Shown: positions 1 through 8,601, numbered from the stretch's first letter. The stretch is DNA of 64,000 nucleotides from Streptomyces paludis (GCF_003344965.1 NZ_CP031194.1:7564001-7628000), one strand, 5' to 3'. The notes: generated by a model not told the origin, from the letters alone. Made by a program: numbers and translations.

Positions 1-1104
1 ATCACCCTGATGGCCGCCGCGACGGAGCACCTCGGTGTCGCCGCCACCGTGTCCACCGGCTACCAGGAGCCGTTCCACGTCGCCCGCGGCATGGCCACCC
101 TGGACCATCTCGTCGGCGGCCGGGCCGGCTGGAACGTGGTCACCAGCTTCCAGGACGCGGAGGCCCAGAACTTCGGCCAGGACAGACTGCCCGACCGGCA
201 GGCCCGCTACGACCGGGCGGAGGAGTTCCTGGAGGTCACCGCCCAGCTCTGGGACAGCTGGGCGGACGACGCGGTCGTGGCCGACAAGGAGAGCGGTGTC
301 TACGGCCGGCCCGAGCGGGTGCGCGCCGTCGAGCACCGGGGCGAACGCTTCGCCGTACGGGGGCCGTTGAGCGTGCCCCGGCCGCCCCAGGGCTATCCGG
401 TGATCATCCAGGCCGGCGCCTCCCCGGCCGGCCGGGACTTCGCTGCCCGCTGGGCGGACGTCGTTTTCTGTAGTCACGAGTCGCTGGAGTCGGCGGTCGC
501 CTTCGCCACCGATCTGAGGGCCCGCGCCGCCGCGCACGGCCGGGACCCCGGTCAGCTCAAGGTGCTCCCCGCCGCGACGCCCGTGGTGGGCACGGATGTG
601 AAGGACGCGCTCGCCAAGCACGAGGCGTTCGCCGAACTCGTCCATCCGGAGGCCGGGTTGTCGCGGCTGGCCTACCACGTCAACGTGGACCTCACCCGCT
701 ACGACCTCGACGGCCCGCTGCCCTCCCTGGCGGAGGTCGGTGTGGAGGGCCACTACCGCGAGGTGGTCGAGTTCGCCGAGCGCGAGAAGCTCAGTGTGCG
801 CGAGATCGGCCGCTGGTACGGCGCCCGTACCGAGGGCGGCATGATCGGCTCGGCCGCGGACATCGCCGACACGATGGAACAGTGGCTGGACGCCGGAGCG
901 GCCGACGGCTTCATGATCCAGGCCACCCATGTGCCCGCGGCCTTCGAGGAGTTCGCCGACCACGTCGTGCCCGAGCTGCGCCGCCGCGGTCTGGTGCGCA
1001 CCGCCTACACCGGCGGCACCCTGCGCGACAACCTGGGGCTCGCCCGTCCCGCCCGGGGCGAGTGGCACCACCGCGCCCGGTCGGCCGCGGGAGACCGTAC
1101 ATGA
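1..1104 (+). CDS. LLM-class flavin monooxygenase, NtaA/SnaA/DszA type (5'-truncated)
   Basis: The frame is open from base 1, so the true start lies upstream; about 367 residues are visible and the family usually has 430-460, so perhaps 70-90 N-terminal residues are missing. Motifs seen near the visible start, LDHLVGGRAGWNVVTS and the following NFGQD segment, are typical of the bacterial-luciferase-like reduced-flavin monooxygenases that act on nitrilotriacetate, sulfonates or thioethers. These enzymes use FMNH2 supplied by a partner reductase, and none is visible here. The stop overlaps the start of the rhodanese gene by 4 bp (ATGA), so the two are translationally coupled, which suggests sulfur-compound use. 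The actual substrate cannot be told from the sequence. Confidence 0.85.
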   Translation: MTLMAAATEHLGVAATVSTGYQEPFHVARGMATLDHLVGGRAGWNVVTSFQDAEAQNFGQDRLPDRQARYDRAEEFLEVTAQLWDSWADDAVVADKESGVYGRPERVRAVEHRGERFAVRGPLSVPRPPQGYPVIIQAGASPAGRDFAARWADVVFCSHESLESAVAFATDLRARAAAHGRDPGQLKVLPAATPVVGTDVKDALAKHEAFAELVHPEAGLSRLAYHVNVDLTRYDLDGPLPSLAEVGVEGHYREVVEFAEREKLSVREIGRWYGARTEGGMIGSAADIADTMEQWLDAGAADGFMIQATHVPAAFEEFADHVVPELRRRGLVRTAYTGGTLRDNLGLARPARGEWHHRARSAAGDRT

Positions 1105-2012
1105 CCGGCCCCGGCGCCGATCCCGGCGCCTCCGCGGATCCCGCGTCCGGCTCCGCCCTCGTCGGTGTGGAGTGGCTGCGCCGGCACCAGGACGATGTCG
1201 TACTCCTCGATGCCAGTGTGGACCGGCGGACCGGCCCAGACGGGACCACCGTCTTCGTCGACGGTCTCGCCGGACATCTGGAACGCCGTATCCCGGGCGC
1301 CCATTTCGCCGACCTGATCGCGGGCTTCTCCGACCCCTCGGCCCCCTTTCCCTTCACCTGCCCGTCCCCCGACCGCGTCGCCGCCTACGCGAGCGAACTG
1401 GGCATCGGCCGCGACTCCACCGTCGTCGTCCACGACCGCCTCACCGGAGCGTGGGCCGCCCGGGTGTGGTGGGTGCTGCGGTCGGCGGGCATCACCCGGG
1501 TGCGGGTCCTCAACGGCGGGCTCACCGCCTGGGAGGCGGCCGGACTGCCGGTCGCCCGGGGGCGCCGGGCGGCGCCCCCGCCCGGTGATGTCGTCGCGCG
1601 CCCGGCCCGTCCGCACTTCACGGACCTCGCCCGGATGCGGCGCGTCGCCGACGGCGGCGACGCCACCCCGGCCGTCTGCGCCCTGCGCCGCACGGAGTAC
1701 GCGGGCGACCCCGCCCGTCCCCGCTCCGGGCACATCCCCCGGACCACCAACCTGCCCTACGCCGACCTCCTCGGTCCCCACCACACGCTCGACCCCGTCC
1801 GCACCGCCCGCCTCGCGCGGGAGCACGGACTGCGGCGGGGCGACGGTACGGTGCTCTACTGCGGCGGAGCGGTCAACGCGGCCGGGCTCGCCCTCGCCCT
1901 GCACGAGATCGGCATCGACGACGTCGTCCTCTACGACGGCTCCCTCAGCGAGTGGCGCGCCCACCCCGAACTGCCCCTGGTGACCGGCCAGGAGGAGGCC
2001 GGACGGCCGTGA
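1101..2012 (+). CDS. Two-domain sulfurtransferase (rhodanese family)
   Basis: This 303-residue protein has the tandem rhodanese fold of thiosulfate/3-mercaptopyruvate sulfurtransferases. The first domain carries GVEWLRRH and the IPGAHF motif and lacks a catalytic cysteine. The second ends with the active-site loop VLYCGGAVNAAG, in which Cys would take the persulfide. The usual thiosulfate-type loop is CGSGVTA, so GGAVNA is a variant and the sulfur donor is uncertain. The ATG at 1101 overlaps the upstream monooxygenase stop; longer in-frame extensions run antiparallel to real coding and are not needed. Pairing with a DszA/NtaA-like monooxygenase suggests handling of sulfite or sulfide released from an organosulfur compound; that is inference. 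Confidence 0.87.
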   Translation: MTGPGADPGASADPASGSALVGVEWLRRHQDDVVLLDASVDRRTGPDGTTVFVDGLAGHLERRIPGAHFADLIAGFSDPSAPFPFTCPSPDRVAAYASELGIGRDSTVVVHDRLTGAWAARVWWVLRSAGITRVRVLNGGLTAWEAAGLPVARGRRAAPPPGDVVARPARPHFTDLARMRRVADGGDATPAVCALRRTEYAGDPARPRSGHIPRTTNLPYADLLGPHHTLDPVRTARLAREHGLRRGDGTVLYCGGAVNAAGLALALHEIGIDDVVLYDGSLSEWRAHPELPLVTGQEEAGRP

Positions 2013-2073
2013 CGCGCCGCCCACGGATCGGGCATGATCGGTCCCGGCCCGCGGACCGACGACGAGGAAGCGG

Positions 2074-2739
2074 ATGAAGAGCACACGGGACACGATCCAC
2101 GACGAACTGAGGAAGCGGCTGACCTCCGGGTACTACCCACCGGACGCCTCGCTCGTACCGCTCGCGCTGAGCGAGGAGTTCGCCGTCTCGCGCACCCCGG
2201 TGCGCGAGGCCCTGGCCCTGCTGGAGCGGGACGGGCTGCTGGTGCCCACCCGGCGCGGGTTCGCGCTGCGCCCGCGGTCGGACGACGAGATGCTCGAACT
2301 CTTCCAGATCCAGGCGGTGCTGGACGCCACGGCCGCCGAGTCGGCGGCGCTGCGCCGGGGCCCGGTCGAGCTGGCCCGGCTGGACGTCCTCCTCGAACAC
2401 GCCGAGTCCCTGGACGATCCCGCGGAGATCCGGCGGAGCCTGAACGACTGGCACGACACCGTACGCCGGGCGGCCCGCAACGGGACCGTCGTCGCCTTTC
2501 TGCACACGCTCGACGCGCAGGTGAAGACCAGCGCGCCCTGGCGCACTCCCGCCGCCCCCGACACCTTCACCGCCGCCTTCGCCGAACACCGCACCGTCAC
2601 GGAGGCGATCCGCGCCCAGGACGCCGAGGCGGCCCGCGTCGCCATGCTCGCCCACCACGGACACGACCGGGACCGGCGGATACGGCAGCGGGTGCGCGCG
2701 GACCGGACGCGACCGCCGGAGCGGGGCACGGACAGCTGA
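2074..2739 (+). CDS. GntR-family transcriptional regulator with FCD domain
   Basis: A 221-residue regulator. The N-terminal winged helix-turn-helix occupies about residues 5-70, with the family signature SRTPVREAL followed by LLVPTRRGFALRP. The rest is an all-helical FCD ligand-binding domain, with the DWHDTVRRAARN stretch and an FAEHRTVTEAI stretch supplying likely metal or ligand contacts. The ATG at 2074 follows GAGGAAG. It lies 61 bp after the rhodanese gene on the same strand, so it probably controls the monooxygenase/rhodanese unit. Family members usually sense a small organic acid; the ligand here is unknown. Confidence 0.88.
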   Translation: MKSTRDTIHDELRKRLTSGYYPPDASLVPLALSEEFAVSRTPVREALALLERDGLLVPTRRGFALRPRSDDEMLELFQIQAVLDATAAESAALRRGPVELARLDVLLEHAESLDDPAEIRRSLNDWHDTVRRAARNGTVVAFLHTLDAQVKTSAPWRTPAAPDTFTAAFAEHRTVTEAIRAQDAEAARVAMLAHHGHDRDRRIRQRVRADRTRPPERGTDS

Positions 2740-2752
2740 CCGGGGACGGGCG

Positions 2753-2781
2753 TTGACAGGTGTGGTTAATGGCGTTAGCTT
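2753..2781 (+). promoter_or_regulatory. Sigma-70-type promoter for the hydrolase/TetR pair
   Basis: A perfect -35 box TTGACA (2753-2758) is followed after 17 bp by TAGCTT (2776-2781), an actinomycete-type -10. A start point near 2788 would give a short leader to the ATG at 2821. The -10 lies inside a set of inverted half-sites, so bound repressor would block polymerase. Confidence 0.65.
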
Positions 2782-2799
2782 TTAGCTAATGAAGTTAGC
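2765..2799 (+). promoter_or_regulatory. Tandem palindromic operator (four half-sites, 10-bp period)
   Basis: Half-sites GTTAA (2765), TTAGC (2775), GCTAA (2785) and TTAGC (2795) alternate in orientation and begin exactly 10 bp apart. They form two or three overlapping inverted repeats with 5-bp spacers: TTAGC-TTTTA-GCTAA and GCTAA-TGAAG-TTAGC are perfect, while GTTAA-TGGCG-TTAGC has one mismatch. The block overlaps the -10 box. The TetR-family gene two positions downstream is the obvious ligand. Confidence 0.65.
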
Positions 2800-2820
2800 C
2801 ACACCTTGAAGGGGGATGCC

Positions 2821-3663
2821 ATGGCCCGGACCGAGTTCCTCGCCGTCGACAACGGCACGATCGCGTACGAGGTCGCGGGGTCCGGCCCGCTGATCGTGCT
2901 CGCGCACGGCATGGGCGACAGCCGGGCCGCGTACCGCGCTCTGATCCCGCCGCTGGTGGCGGCGGGCCACCGGGTCGCCGCGGTCGATCTGCGCGGCTGC
3001 GGCGAGTCCAGCACCGACTGGCCGGCCTGGAGCCGTACCGCCCTCGCCGGCGACCTGCTCGCCGTGATCCGCCACCTGGGCGGCCCGGCCGTGCTCGTCG
3101 GCCACTCCATCTCCGGCGGCGCCGCCACCATCGCCGCGGCCCGGAAACCCTCGCTGGTCACCTCCGTCGTCGAGCTGGCTCCGTTCACCCGCAAGCAGTC
3201 GATACGCCTCGGCGACCTGCGCGTGAAGCGCTTCCGGCGGGCCATGCCGCGGCTGATCGGCGCGGGCGTGCTCGGCAGTGTGCCGCTCTGGCGCTCGTAC
3301 CTCGACGTGGCCTACCCCGGCGCGAAGCCGGCCGACTGGGCCGAGCGGCTCGGCCGCGTCGACGCCCTGCTGCGCGAGCCGGGCCGGATGAAGGCCCTGC
3401 GGGGCATGGGCGGCAGCGCCCCGACCGACGCCGGCGAGCGGCTCGGTGACGTCCGCTGCCCGGTCCTCGTTGTGATGGGCACGCTCGACCCCGACTGGGC
3501 CGACCCGCACGCCGAGGGAACGGCGGTCGTCGAGGCGCTGCCCGCCGGCCTCGGCCGCCTTGAGATGATCGAGGGCGCGGGTCACTACCCGCACGACCAG
3601 TTCCCCGACCAGGTGGTGTCGCTCATGCTCGCTTTCCTCCGGCCGGACACCGCCCGTGCCTAG
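2821..3663 (+). CDS. Alpha/beta hydrolase
   Basis: A 280-residue alpha/beta-hydrolase-fold enzyme, probably cytoplasmic since no signal peptide is seen. HGMGDS near residue 30 forms the oxyanion turn, GHSISGG near residue 98 is the nucleophile elbow with catalytic Ser, the Asp in TLDPDWADP is the likely acid, and GAGHYPHDQ supplies the His. The ATG at 2821 was chosen because AAGGGGG lies directly upstream; a TTG at 2806 is in frame but would include that ribosome site. The gene overlaps the TetR-family gene by 8 bp, so both come from one message. Substrate class (ester, lactone, epoxide or haloalkane) cannot be set from these motifs. Confidence 0.85.
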   Translation: MARTEFLAVDNGTIAYEVAGSGPLIVLAHGMGDSRAAYRALIPPLVAAGHRVAAVDLRGCGESSTDWPAWSRTALAGDLLAVIRHLGGPAVLVGHSISGGAATIAAARKPSLVTSVVELAPFTRKQSIRLGDLRVKRFRRAMPRLIGAGVLGSVPLWRSYLDVAYPGAKPADWAERLGRVDALLREPGRMKALRGMGGSAPTDAGERLGDVRCPVLVVMGTLDPDWADPHAEGTAVVEALPAGLGRLEMIEGAGHYPHDQFPDQVVSLMLAFLRPDTARA

Positions 3664-4243
3664 GGCCGGACTTGCCCCGGCGGCCGTCGTCGCGGCCGGC
3701 GCCGCCCTCGCCGACGAGGTGGGTTTCGACCGTCTGACGATGAGTCTGCTGGCCGAGCGCGTCGGCGTCCGTACCCCGTCCCTCTACAAACACGTCGGCG
3801 GTCAGGAAGACCTCAACCGGCGCATCGCCGCCCTGGCGCTGACCGAGGCAGCCGACGCCGTCGGCGGCGCGGTCCAGGGCTACGCGGGCCGCGACGCCCT
3901 GGCCGCCGCGGCCCGCGCCTTCCGCGCCTTCGTGCTGGCGCACCCCGGCCGGTACGCCGCGACGGTCGGCGTGGAACCGCACGGCCCCGACGACCCGCTG
4001 GCCGCCGCGGGACAGCGGCTGCTCGGCGCGTTCATGGCGGTCCTGCGCGGTTACGAGATCGCGGAGACCGACGTGGACCACGCCCTGCGCATGCTCCGCA
4101 GCCTCTGCCACGGCTTCGCCACCCTTCAGTCGGCCCACGCCTTCCAGTGGAGCACCGACATCGACGCGAGCTTCGAGTGGCTGATCACCTTCGCCGACCG
4201 GGGCCTGCGCGCCATGTCGTCCGCCCCCACCCGGCACCCGTAG
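3656..4243 (+). CDS. TetR-family transcriptional regulator
   Basis: This 195-residue protein has an N-terminal TetR helix-turn-helix: FDRLTMSLLAERVGVRTPSLYKHVGG, residues about 25-50, ends in the classic SLYKHV recognition helix. The C-terminal half, with the LCHGFATLQ stretch, resembles the WHG (TetR_C_33) type. The GTG start at 3656 lies inside the end of the hydrolase gene. It very likely represses its own operon through the four-half-site block at 2765-2799. The inducer is unknown, but may be the hydrolase substrate or product. Confidence 0.87.
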   Translation: MPRAGLAPAAVVAAGAALADEVGFDRLTMSLLAERVGVRTPSLYKHVGGQEDLNRRIAALALTEAADAVGGAVQGYAGRDALAAAARAFRAFVLAHPGRYAATVGVEPHGPDDPLAAAGQRLLGAFMAVLRGYEIAETDVDHALRMLRSLCHGFATLQSAHAFQWSTDIDASFEWLITFADRGLRAMSSAPTRHP

Positions 4244-4342
4244 TCCGACCGGCCCCTTCGTCCGACGGTGGCCCGCGTGCCGGGACCGGAGCCGTACCGG
4301 ACGCGTCGGCGCCGCGTGTGACGGGGATCACGGGATCGCGCA

Positions 4343-4367
4343 AACCCCTGGTCCGGCCCGGACGTCT
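4343..4367 (+). promoter_or_regulatory. Candidate ECF-type promoter for the sigma factor gene
   Basis: AAC (4343-4345, in the context AAACC) is separated by 17 bp from CGTCT (4363-4367), the layout of many ECF promoters. The start point would fall at about 4372-4375, at or next to the GTG, so the message may be leaderless. The same AACC/CGTCT pair with identical spacing occurs before the deacetylase gene (10253-10277). Confidence 0.35.
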
Positions 4368-4374
4368 GGCAGGC

Positions 4375-4938
4375 GTGAGATCACTCAGAAGAGCGCCGCT
4401 GCACGAGCTGGACGAGGAACGCCTCGTCCGGCTCGTGGCCAAGGGCGACCGAGCGGCTTTCGAGGAGCTGTACCGGCGTACGTCGCCGTGGATGGCGGTA
4501 CGGCTGCGCCGCCGCTGTGCCGACGAGCAGATCGTCGCCGAGGTCATGCAGGAGACCTATCTGGCGGTGTGGCGCGCGGCGGGCGCGTTCGGCGGGGCCG
4601 CGGTCGGCGGGACGGCCGTCGGCTGGATATGGACGATCGCGGCGCGCCGCCTGATCGACGCGTTCCGGCGCCGCGCCCACCACGCGAAGCCGCCGCCGGC
4701 CGCCGCCACGCCCGAATCGGCGCCCGCCGCCGAGGAGCTGGCGCTCGCGACGACCGTCGGCGGCGAGGTCGGGGACGCGCTGCGGCGCCTCGCACCGGAG
4801 TTGAGACAGGTACTGCAGGCCATGGTGCTCGACGGACTGTCCGTCCGCGAGACCTCGGTCCTGCTCGGGCTGCCCGAGGGCACGGTCAAGACCCGTGCCC
4901 GCCGGGCCCGGATCATGATGCGGAGTGCGCTGACATGA
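4375..4938 (+). CDS. ECF-family RNA polymerase sigma factor
   Basis: A 187-residue sigma factor with regions 2 and 4 only. Region 2 spans about residues 18-105 (LVAKGDRAAFEELYRR, VMQETYLAVWR, WIWTIAARRLIDAFRRR). Region 4 spans about 135-185 (LRRLAPELRQVLQAM, LSVRETSVLLGLPEGTVKTR). The GTG at 4375 was chosen over an in-frame ATG at 4147, because the extra 76 residues are low-complexity read-through of the TetR gene and region 2 begins normally after 4375. The stop overlaps the anti-sigma gene by 4 bp (ATGA). It probably drives its own operon, holding itself inactive with the downstream zinc-finger protein. Confidence 0.9.
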   Translation: MRSLRRAPLHELDEERLVRLVAKGDRAAFEELYRRTSPWMAVRLRRRCADEQIVAEVMQETYLAVWRAAGAFGGAAVGGTAVGWIWTIAARRLIDAFRRRAHHAKPPPAAATPESAPAAEELALATTVGGEVGDALRRLAPELRQVLQAMVLDGLSVRETSVLLGLPEGTVKTRARRARIMMRSALT

Positions 4939-5780
4939 GTGGGGAACACGCGTCGACGCGGATCATCGAGGGCTACGCGAGCGGTGGCGCGGACCTCGCC
5001 GCCGACGAAGTGTGGGCCGTGGAAGCCCACTTGGTGGAGTGCCGGGTGTGCCGGGACCGGCTGTCCGCCGCGGTCGTCACCGAGGCCCCCGCCGTGGCCT
5101 CGCTGGTCGGCACCGTGTGGTCCGGCCTCGAACCCCGGCTGGCGGACACGGCCACGATGCCGCGCCGCCGCCGGCCGGCGTGGCTGTCGCGGTGGATGAC
5201 GCCCACGATGGTGCCGTGGCTGGCCATGGTCTTCGGCATGACACTGCTGGCCCTGCTGCTCGACCTGGCCGGTACGGGATCCGGCGCGGGCCCCGGCTTC
5301 GGCCTCGGCTCGGGCGAGGTGTCGTGGGTACTGCTCCTCGCACCGGTCCTGCCCGTGCTCGGCGTCGCGGTGTCCTGGTCGCGCGGTCTGGACCCGGCGT
5401 ACGAACTGACCGCCTCGGCGCCCAGGGCCGGGCTCCAGCTGGTGCTGCGGCGCACCGCGTCCGTGCTCGGCGTTGTCGTCCCCGCGCTGTTCGTGGGCGG
5501 ATGGGCCACGGGGATCATGGTGGCGCAGTGGCTGCTGCCCTGCCTGGCCTTCACCGCGGCGACCCTCGCGCTCGGCGGGGTCGTCGGGGTGACCCGCGCC
5601 GCCGCCGCACTGGCCGCGGCGTGGGCCGTCGTGGTCGTCGCGCCGACCCTGGCCACCCGCCACACGTCCGCCGCCCTGGGGACCGACGCACTGCCCGCGT
5701 GGGCCCTGGTCCTCGCGCTCGGCACCGCCGTCGTGATCGCCCGCAAAGGCGCCTACTCCGTGCTGAAGGCCCATCGATGA
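4935..5780 (+). CDS. Zinc-finger (zf-HC2) transmembrane anti-sigma factor
   Basis: This 281-residue protein carries the anti-sigma signature H-x3-C-x2-C at His32, Cys36 and Cys39 (HLVECRVC). It is followed by about six hydrophobic segments from residue 90 onward, making it an integral membrane protein rather than the single-pass type. The ATG overlaps the sigma gene stop and the C-terminus runs up to the ABC ATPase gene. The expected role is to bind and inhibit the sigma factor until an envelope or redox signal arrives. The large membrane portion may also contribute to, or sense, the ABC transporter encoded next. Confidence 0.85.
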   Translation: MSGEHASTRIIEGYASGGADLAADEVWAVEAHLVECRVCRDRLSAAVVTEAPAVASLVGTVWSGLEPRLADTATMPRRRRPAWLSRWMTPTMVPWLAMVFGMTLLALLLDLAGTGSGAGPGFGLGSGEVSWVLLLAPVLPVLGVAVSWSRGLDPAYELTASAPRAGLQLVLRRTASVLGVVVPALFVGGWATGIMVAQWLLPCLAFTAATLALGGVVGVTRAAAALAAAWAVVVVAPTLATRHTSAALGTDALPAWALVLALGTAVVIARKGAYSVLKAHR

Positions 5781-5800
5781 CCCTTGGGAAGGAACCCCAC

Positions 5801-6610
5801 ATGACCTCCGCGGCGAACGCGGCCGACATCGCGCCCACGCCCTACGCCTGGGAGATCCGGGCCACCGGACTGAAGGTCAGGGTCGGGCGGAAACGGATGG
5901 CCGTCAACGGCCTCGATCTGTCGCTGGGCACCGGAGTCCACGGACTCCTCGGCCCCAACGGGGCGGGCAAGACCACCCTCATCCGGACGCTGGCCACCGT
6001 ACTCCGGCCCACCGAAGGCACCCTCGACATACTCGGCGAGACCGTGGGCGGCGCCTCCGAACACCGCGCGCTGCGCCGCCGTATCGGCTACCTGCCCCAG
6101 GAGTTCGGCTACTACAAGCGCTTCACGGTACGCGAGTTCGTCGAGTACATGGCGTGGCTCAAGGAGGTGCCCAAGGCGGACATCCCCGCGGCGGTGCAGC
6201 GCGCCGTCGAGCGGGTCGGGCTGGCGGACCGCGCCGACGAGAGGATGAAGGCCCTCTCGGGCGGCATGGTGCGCCGGGTCGGCATCGCCCAGGCCATCGT
6301 CAACGACCCCACCGTCCTGCTGCTGGACGAGCCGACCGTCGGCCTGGACCCGGCGCAGCGGCTGCGCTTCCGTGAACTGCTCCAGGAAGTCGGCAGGGAC
6401 ACCTGCGTGCTTGTCTCGACCCATCTGGTGGAAGACGTCGCCGCGGCCTGCACCGACGTGGTCCTCTTCGACGAGGGGCGGCTGGTCTTCCAGGGCACCC
6501 CGGACGAACTCGCCGCGGCCGGCACCCCCGAGCACGTGGGCGACAGCCCCCTCGAACGCGGCTACTCGGCGCTGCTGCGGAGCCCCGACCGGGCGGGGGG
6601 CTCCTGGTGA
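5801..6610 (+). CDS. ABC transporter ATP-binding protein
   Basis: A 269-residue nucleotide-binding subunit: Walker A GPNGAGKTT at residues 51-59, Q-loop in YLPQEFGYY, signature LSGGMVRR near 152, Walker B VLLLDEPT near 172 and a switch His in STHLVED. The ATG at 5801 is preceded by GGAAGGA at 7 bp. An in-frame ATG at 5777 overlaps the anti-sigma stop but would place this ribosome site inside the gene. The downstream GTG overlaps the stop by 4 bp. Together with the next two membrane proteins it should form an export-type ABC system whose cargo is unknown. Confidence 0.92.
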   Translation: MTSAANAADIAPTPYAWEIRATGLKVRVGRKRMAVNGLDLSLGTGVHGLLGPNGAGKTTLIRTLATVLRPTEGTLDILGETVGGASEHRALRRRIGYLPQEFGYYKRFTVREFVEYMAWLKEVPKADIPAAVQRAVERVGLADRADERMKALSGGMVRRVGIAQAIVNDPTVLLLDEPTVGLDPAQRLRFRELLQEVGRDTCVLVSTHLVEDVAAACTDVVLFDEGRLVFQGTPDELAAAGTPEHVGDSPLERGYSALLRSPDRAGGSW

Positions 6611-7995
6611 ACCTCCGTGTGCTGCGTACCGAACTGAAGCGCTCCGTCGCCCTGTGGGCCGGCGCCGCGGTCCTGGCCACGGCCCTGGCGTTCCTGTACC
6701 TGCTGGGCGCCGGGACCGGCTGGGGCGTCACCGCCTGGACGGCCCAGTGGACCTCCCTGGCCCTGTGGACCCGCGGCCTGCTGAGCTATCTGTGGCCGCT
6801 GGCCGTCGGCCTCGGGGCGCTCCAGGGGCTGCGCGACCACCGCTCGAAGGTGTCGGAGCTGCTGATGAGCACCCCGCGGCCCGCGTGGCACCGCGCGGCG
6901 GTCTCGGCGGGCACGACGGCGGCGGCGCTGGTCGCGGCCTTCGCGCTCCTCGTCCTCCAGGGCGGGGCGCAGGTGCTCGCCAAGACCGAGTACACCCACC
7001 TCGGCTGGCTGCCGATCTCGCTGGTGGGGGCGCTCGCCCTGGCCGCGGGAGCCGTGCTCGGCATGGGAGCCGGGCGCGCGCTGCCGTCCGTACTCACCCC
7101 GCCCGCACTGGCCATGACCGCCTTCGTGTTCACCACCCTCACCCACATGGCGTCGACCCGTAGGGACCCGCGGACCGGCTTCGAACGTGTGGAGCCCAAC
7201 ACCTTCTCGCTGCTGTCACCGGCCGCACAGGAGGTGCGCGACGTGTTCGTCACGCTCTCCGCCTCCGTACACCTCGGGCAGACGCTCTGGCTGCTCGGCA
7301 TGGCCGCGACCGGCCTCGCGCTGCTGGTCGCCGCGCGCCCGCGCACCCGGCTGCTCGCCCTGACCCCCCTCGTGGCGGGCGCGCTGCTCGCCCTGGTGGT
7401 GCTGCCCACCGACCCGAACCGGATGTACGTCGCCGACAAGGCCGCCGCGGAGCTGGTCTGCGACGGCCCGGTGTGTGTGGCGAGGGCGCATCAGGGGCGG
7501 CTCGCCGACATCGCCGATCCCGGTGAGAAGGCACTGCGCCTGCTGCGCGGCGCCCTCGGCGGCCGGGCGCCGGTCTCCGTCCACGAGGACACCGCCGCCC
7601 CGGACGGCACCACCCCGCGGTGGCCCCGCGAGACCGTACTCTTCGGCTTCGACGACGAGTTGATCACCGGCGCGGGCGGCGAGGAGCTGACCCGGGCCCT
7701 GATCGCCACCAGCATGGTGCCGGGATGTTCCCCCTTCGGCCGCGGTGCCACGGCCGGCTATGACGACATCACGGCGCAGACCGCCGCGGTGGGCTGGGTC
7801 CTCGGGGACCTCAAGCCTCTCGGCGGTTCCCTCTACGCCGAGGTCGACGCGGTCGCGAAGGCCCGCCCGGTGTGGGAGGAGCTGAGGGCGCTGCCGCGGG
7901 CCGAGCAGCTCTCCCGCGTCAACGCGATGCGCGACGCCGCGCACGCCTGCCAGGACACGGTGCTCGACGCGCTGAAGGGCGGTGCGTCCCGGTGA
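6607..7995 (+). CDS. ABC-2-type membrane protein with large C-terminal extracytoplasmic domain
   Basis: A 462-residue protein with about six membrane segments in the first 280 residues, then a roughly 180-residue hydrophilic domain beginning near NRMYVADKAAAELVCDGPVC and containing further Cys residues (VPGCSP, ACQDT). The GTG start overlaps the ATPase stop (GTGA). Position next to a lone ATPase makes it the permease. The tethered outer domain may be a sensor or assembly domain. The family is not recognised beyond this. Confidence 0.75.
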   Translation: MNLRVLRTELKRSVALWAGAAVLATALAFLYLLGAGTGWGVTAWTAQWTSLALWTRGLLSYLWPLAVGLGALQGLRDHRSKVSELLMSTPRPAWHRAAVSAGTTAAALVAAFALLVLQGGAQVLAKTEYTHLGWLPISLVGALALAAGAVLGMGAGRALPSVLTPPALAMTAFVFTTLTHMASTRRDPRTGFERVEPNTFSLLSPAAQEVRDVFVTLSASVHLGQTLWLLGMAATGLALLVAARPRTRLLALTPLVAGALLALVVLPTDPNRMYVADKAAAELVCDGPVCVARAHQGRLADIADPGEKALRLLRGALGGRAPVSVHEDTAAPDGTTPRWPRETVLFGFDDELITGAGGEELTRALIATSMVPGCSPFGRGATAGYDDITAQTAAVGWVLGDLKPLGGSLYAEVDAVAKARPVWEELRALPRAEQLSRVNAMRDAAHACQDTVLDALKGGASR

Positions 7996-8561
7996 GATGG
8001 CTGACGCTGTACGCGCGGTCGCGCCAGGTCCCCGCGTCGCTCGCCGCGGTGCTGATCAGCGCGGTGGCGGTGTGGGCGCTCGCCGGGGACGGGGGCGCGG
8101 GGCCGCAGATGACCGTGCTCGTCCTCGCGATGGGGGCGATGGCCGCCTCGGCCGGGCTCGGCGGGCAGGATCTCGCGCTGGACCGGACGGCCGCGATCCC
8201 CTGGGTGCCCCGCAGAGCGGCGCACGTCCTGCTCGCCGGCGCGGTCGTCGCCGCGGTGCTGCTGGCGGTGCAGGCCCTGGGCGAGCCGCTGGGCACGGCC
8301 GCGTTCATCGTCCGGGACAGCGCGGGCCTGATGGGCCTGGCCGCCCTGGGCGCGGCGCTCGCGGGCGCCCCGTACGCCTGGACACTGCCGTTCGGCTGGC
8401 TCTCGTACACGTTCTTCGCGCCGCCGCCGACGGGTGTGCCGTCGCAGGTGGCGGCCTGGATGCTGCTGCCGCCCGGCACACCGGCGGGCACCTGGACGGC
8501 CCTGACCCTGACGGTCGCCGGCACCGCGGCCTACGCCGTCGCGGGCCCGCGACGGCAGTGA
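7992..8561 (+). CDS. Small integral membrane protein, likely ABC partner
   Basis: A 189-residue, highly hydrophobic protein with about five predicted membrane helices (VPASLAAVLISAVAV, MTVLVLAMGAMAASAGL, AAHVLLAGAVVAAVLLAV, and two more). The GTG at 7992 overlaps the upstream stop by 4 bp, completing a run of coupled genes from the sigma factor. It is probably a second permease-like subunit of the same ABC system. No motif identifies a specific function. Confidence 0.7.
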   Translation: MRWLTLYARSRQVPASLAAVLISAVAVWALAGDGGAGPQMTVLVLAMGAMAASAGLGGQDLALDRTAAIPWVPRRAAHVLLAGAVVAAVLLAVQALGEPLGTAAFIVRDSAGLMGLAALGAALAGAPYAWTLPFGWLSYTFFAPPPTGVPSQVAAWMLLPPGTPAGTWTALTLTVAGTAAYAVAGPRRQ

Positions 8562-8601
8562 ACCCCGCCGGGCGTCAACGTCCGTCCGAACCCGCGCCGT
8601 T

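Noticed and set aside
4147..4374. Longer N-terminus for the ECF sigma factor
   Set aside because: The extra 76 residues overlap the TetR gene out of phase and are low complexity; GTG 4375 gives a standard ECF protein.
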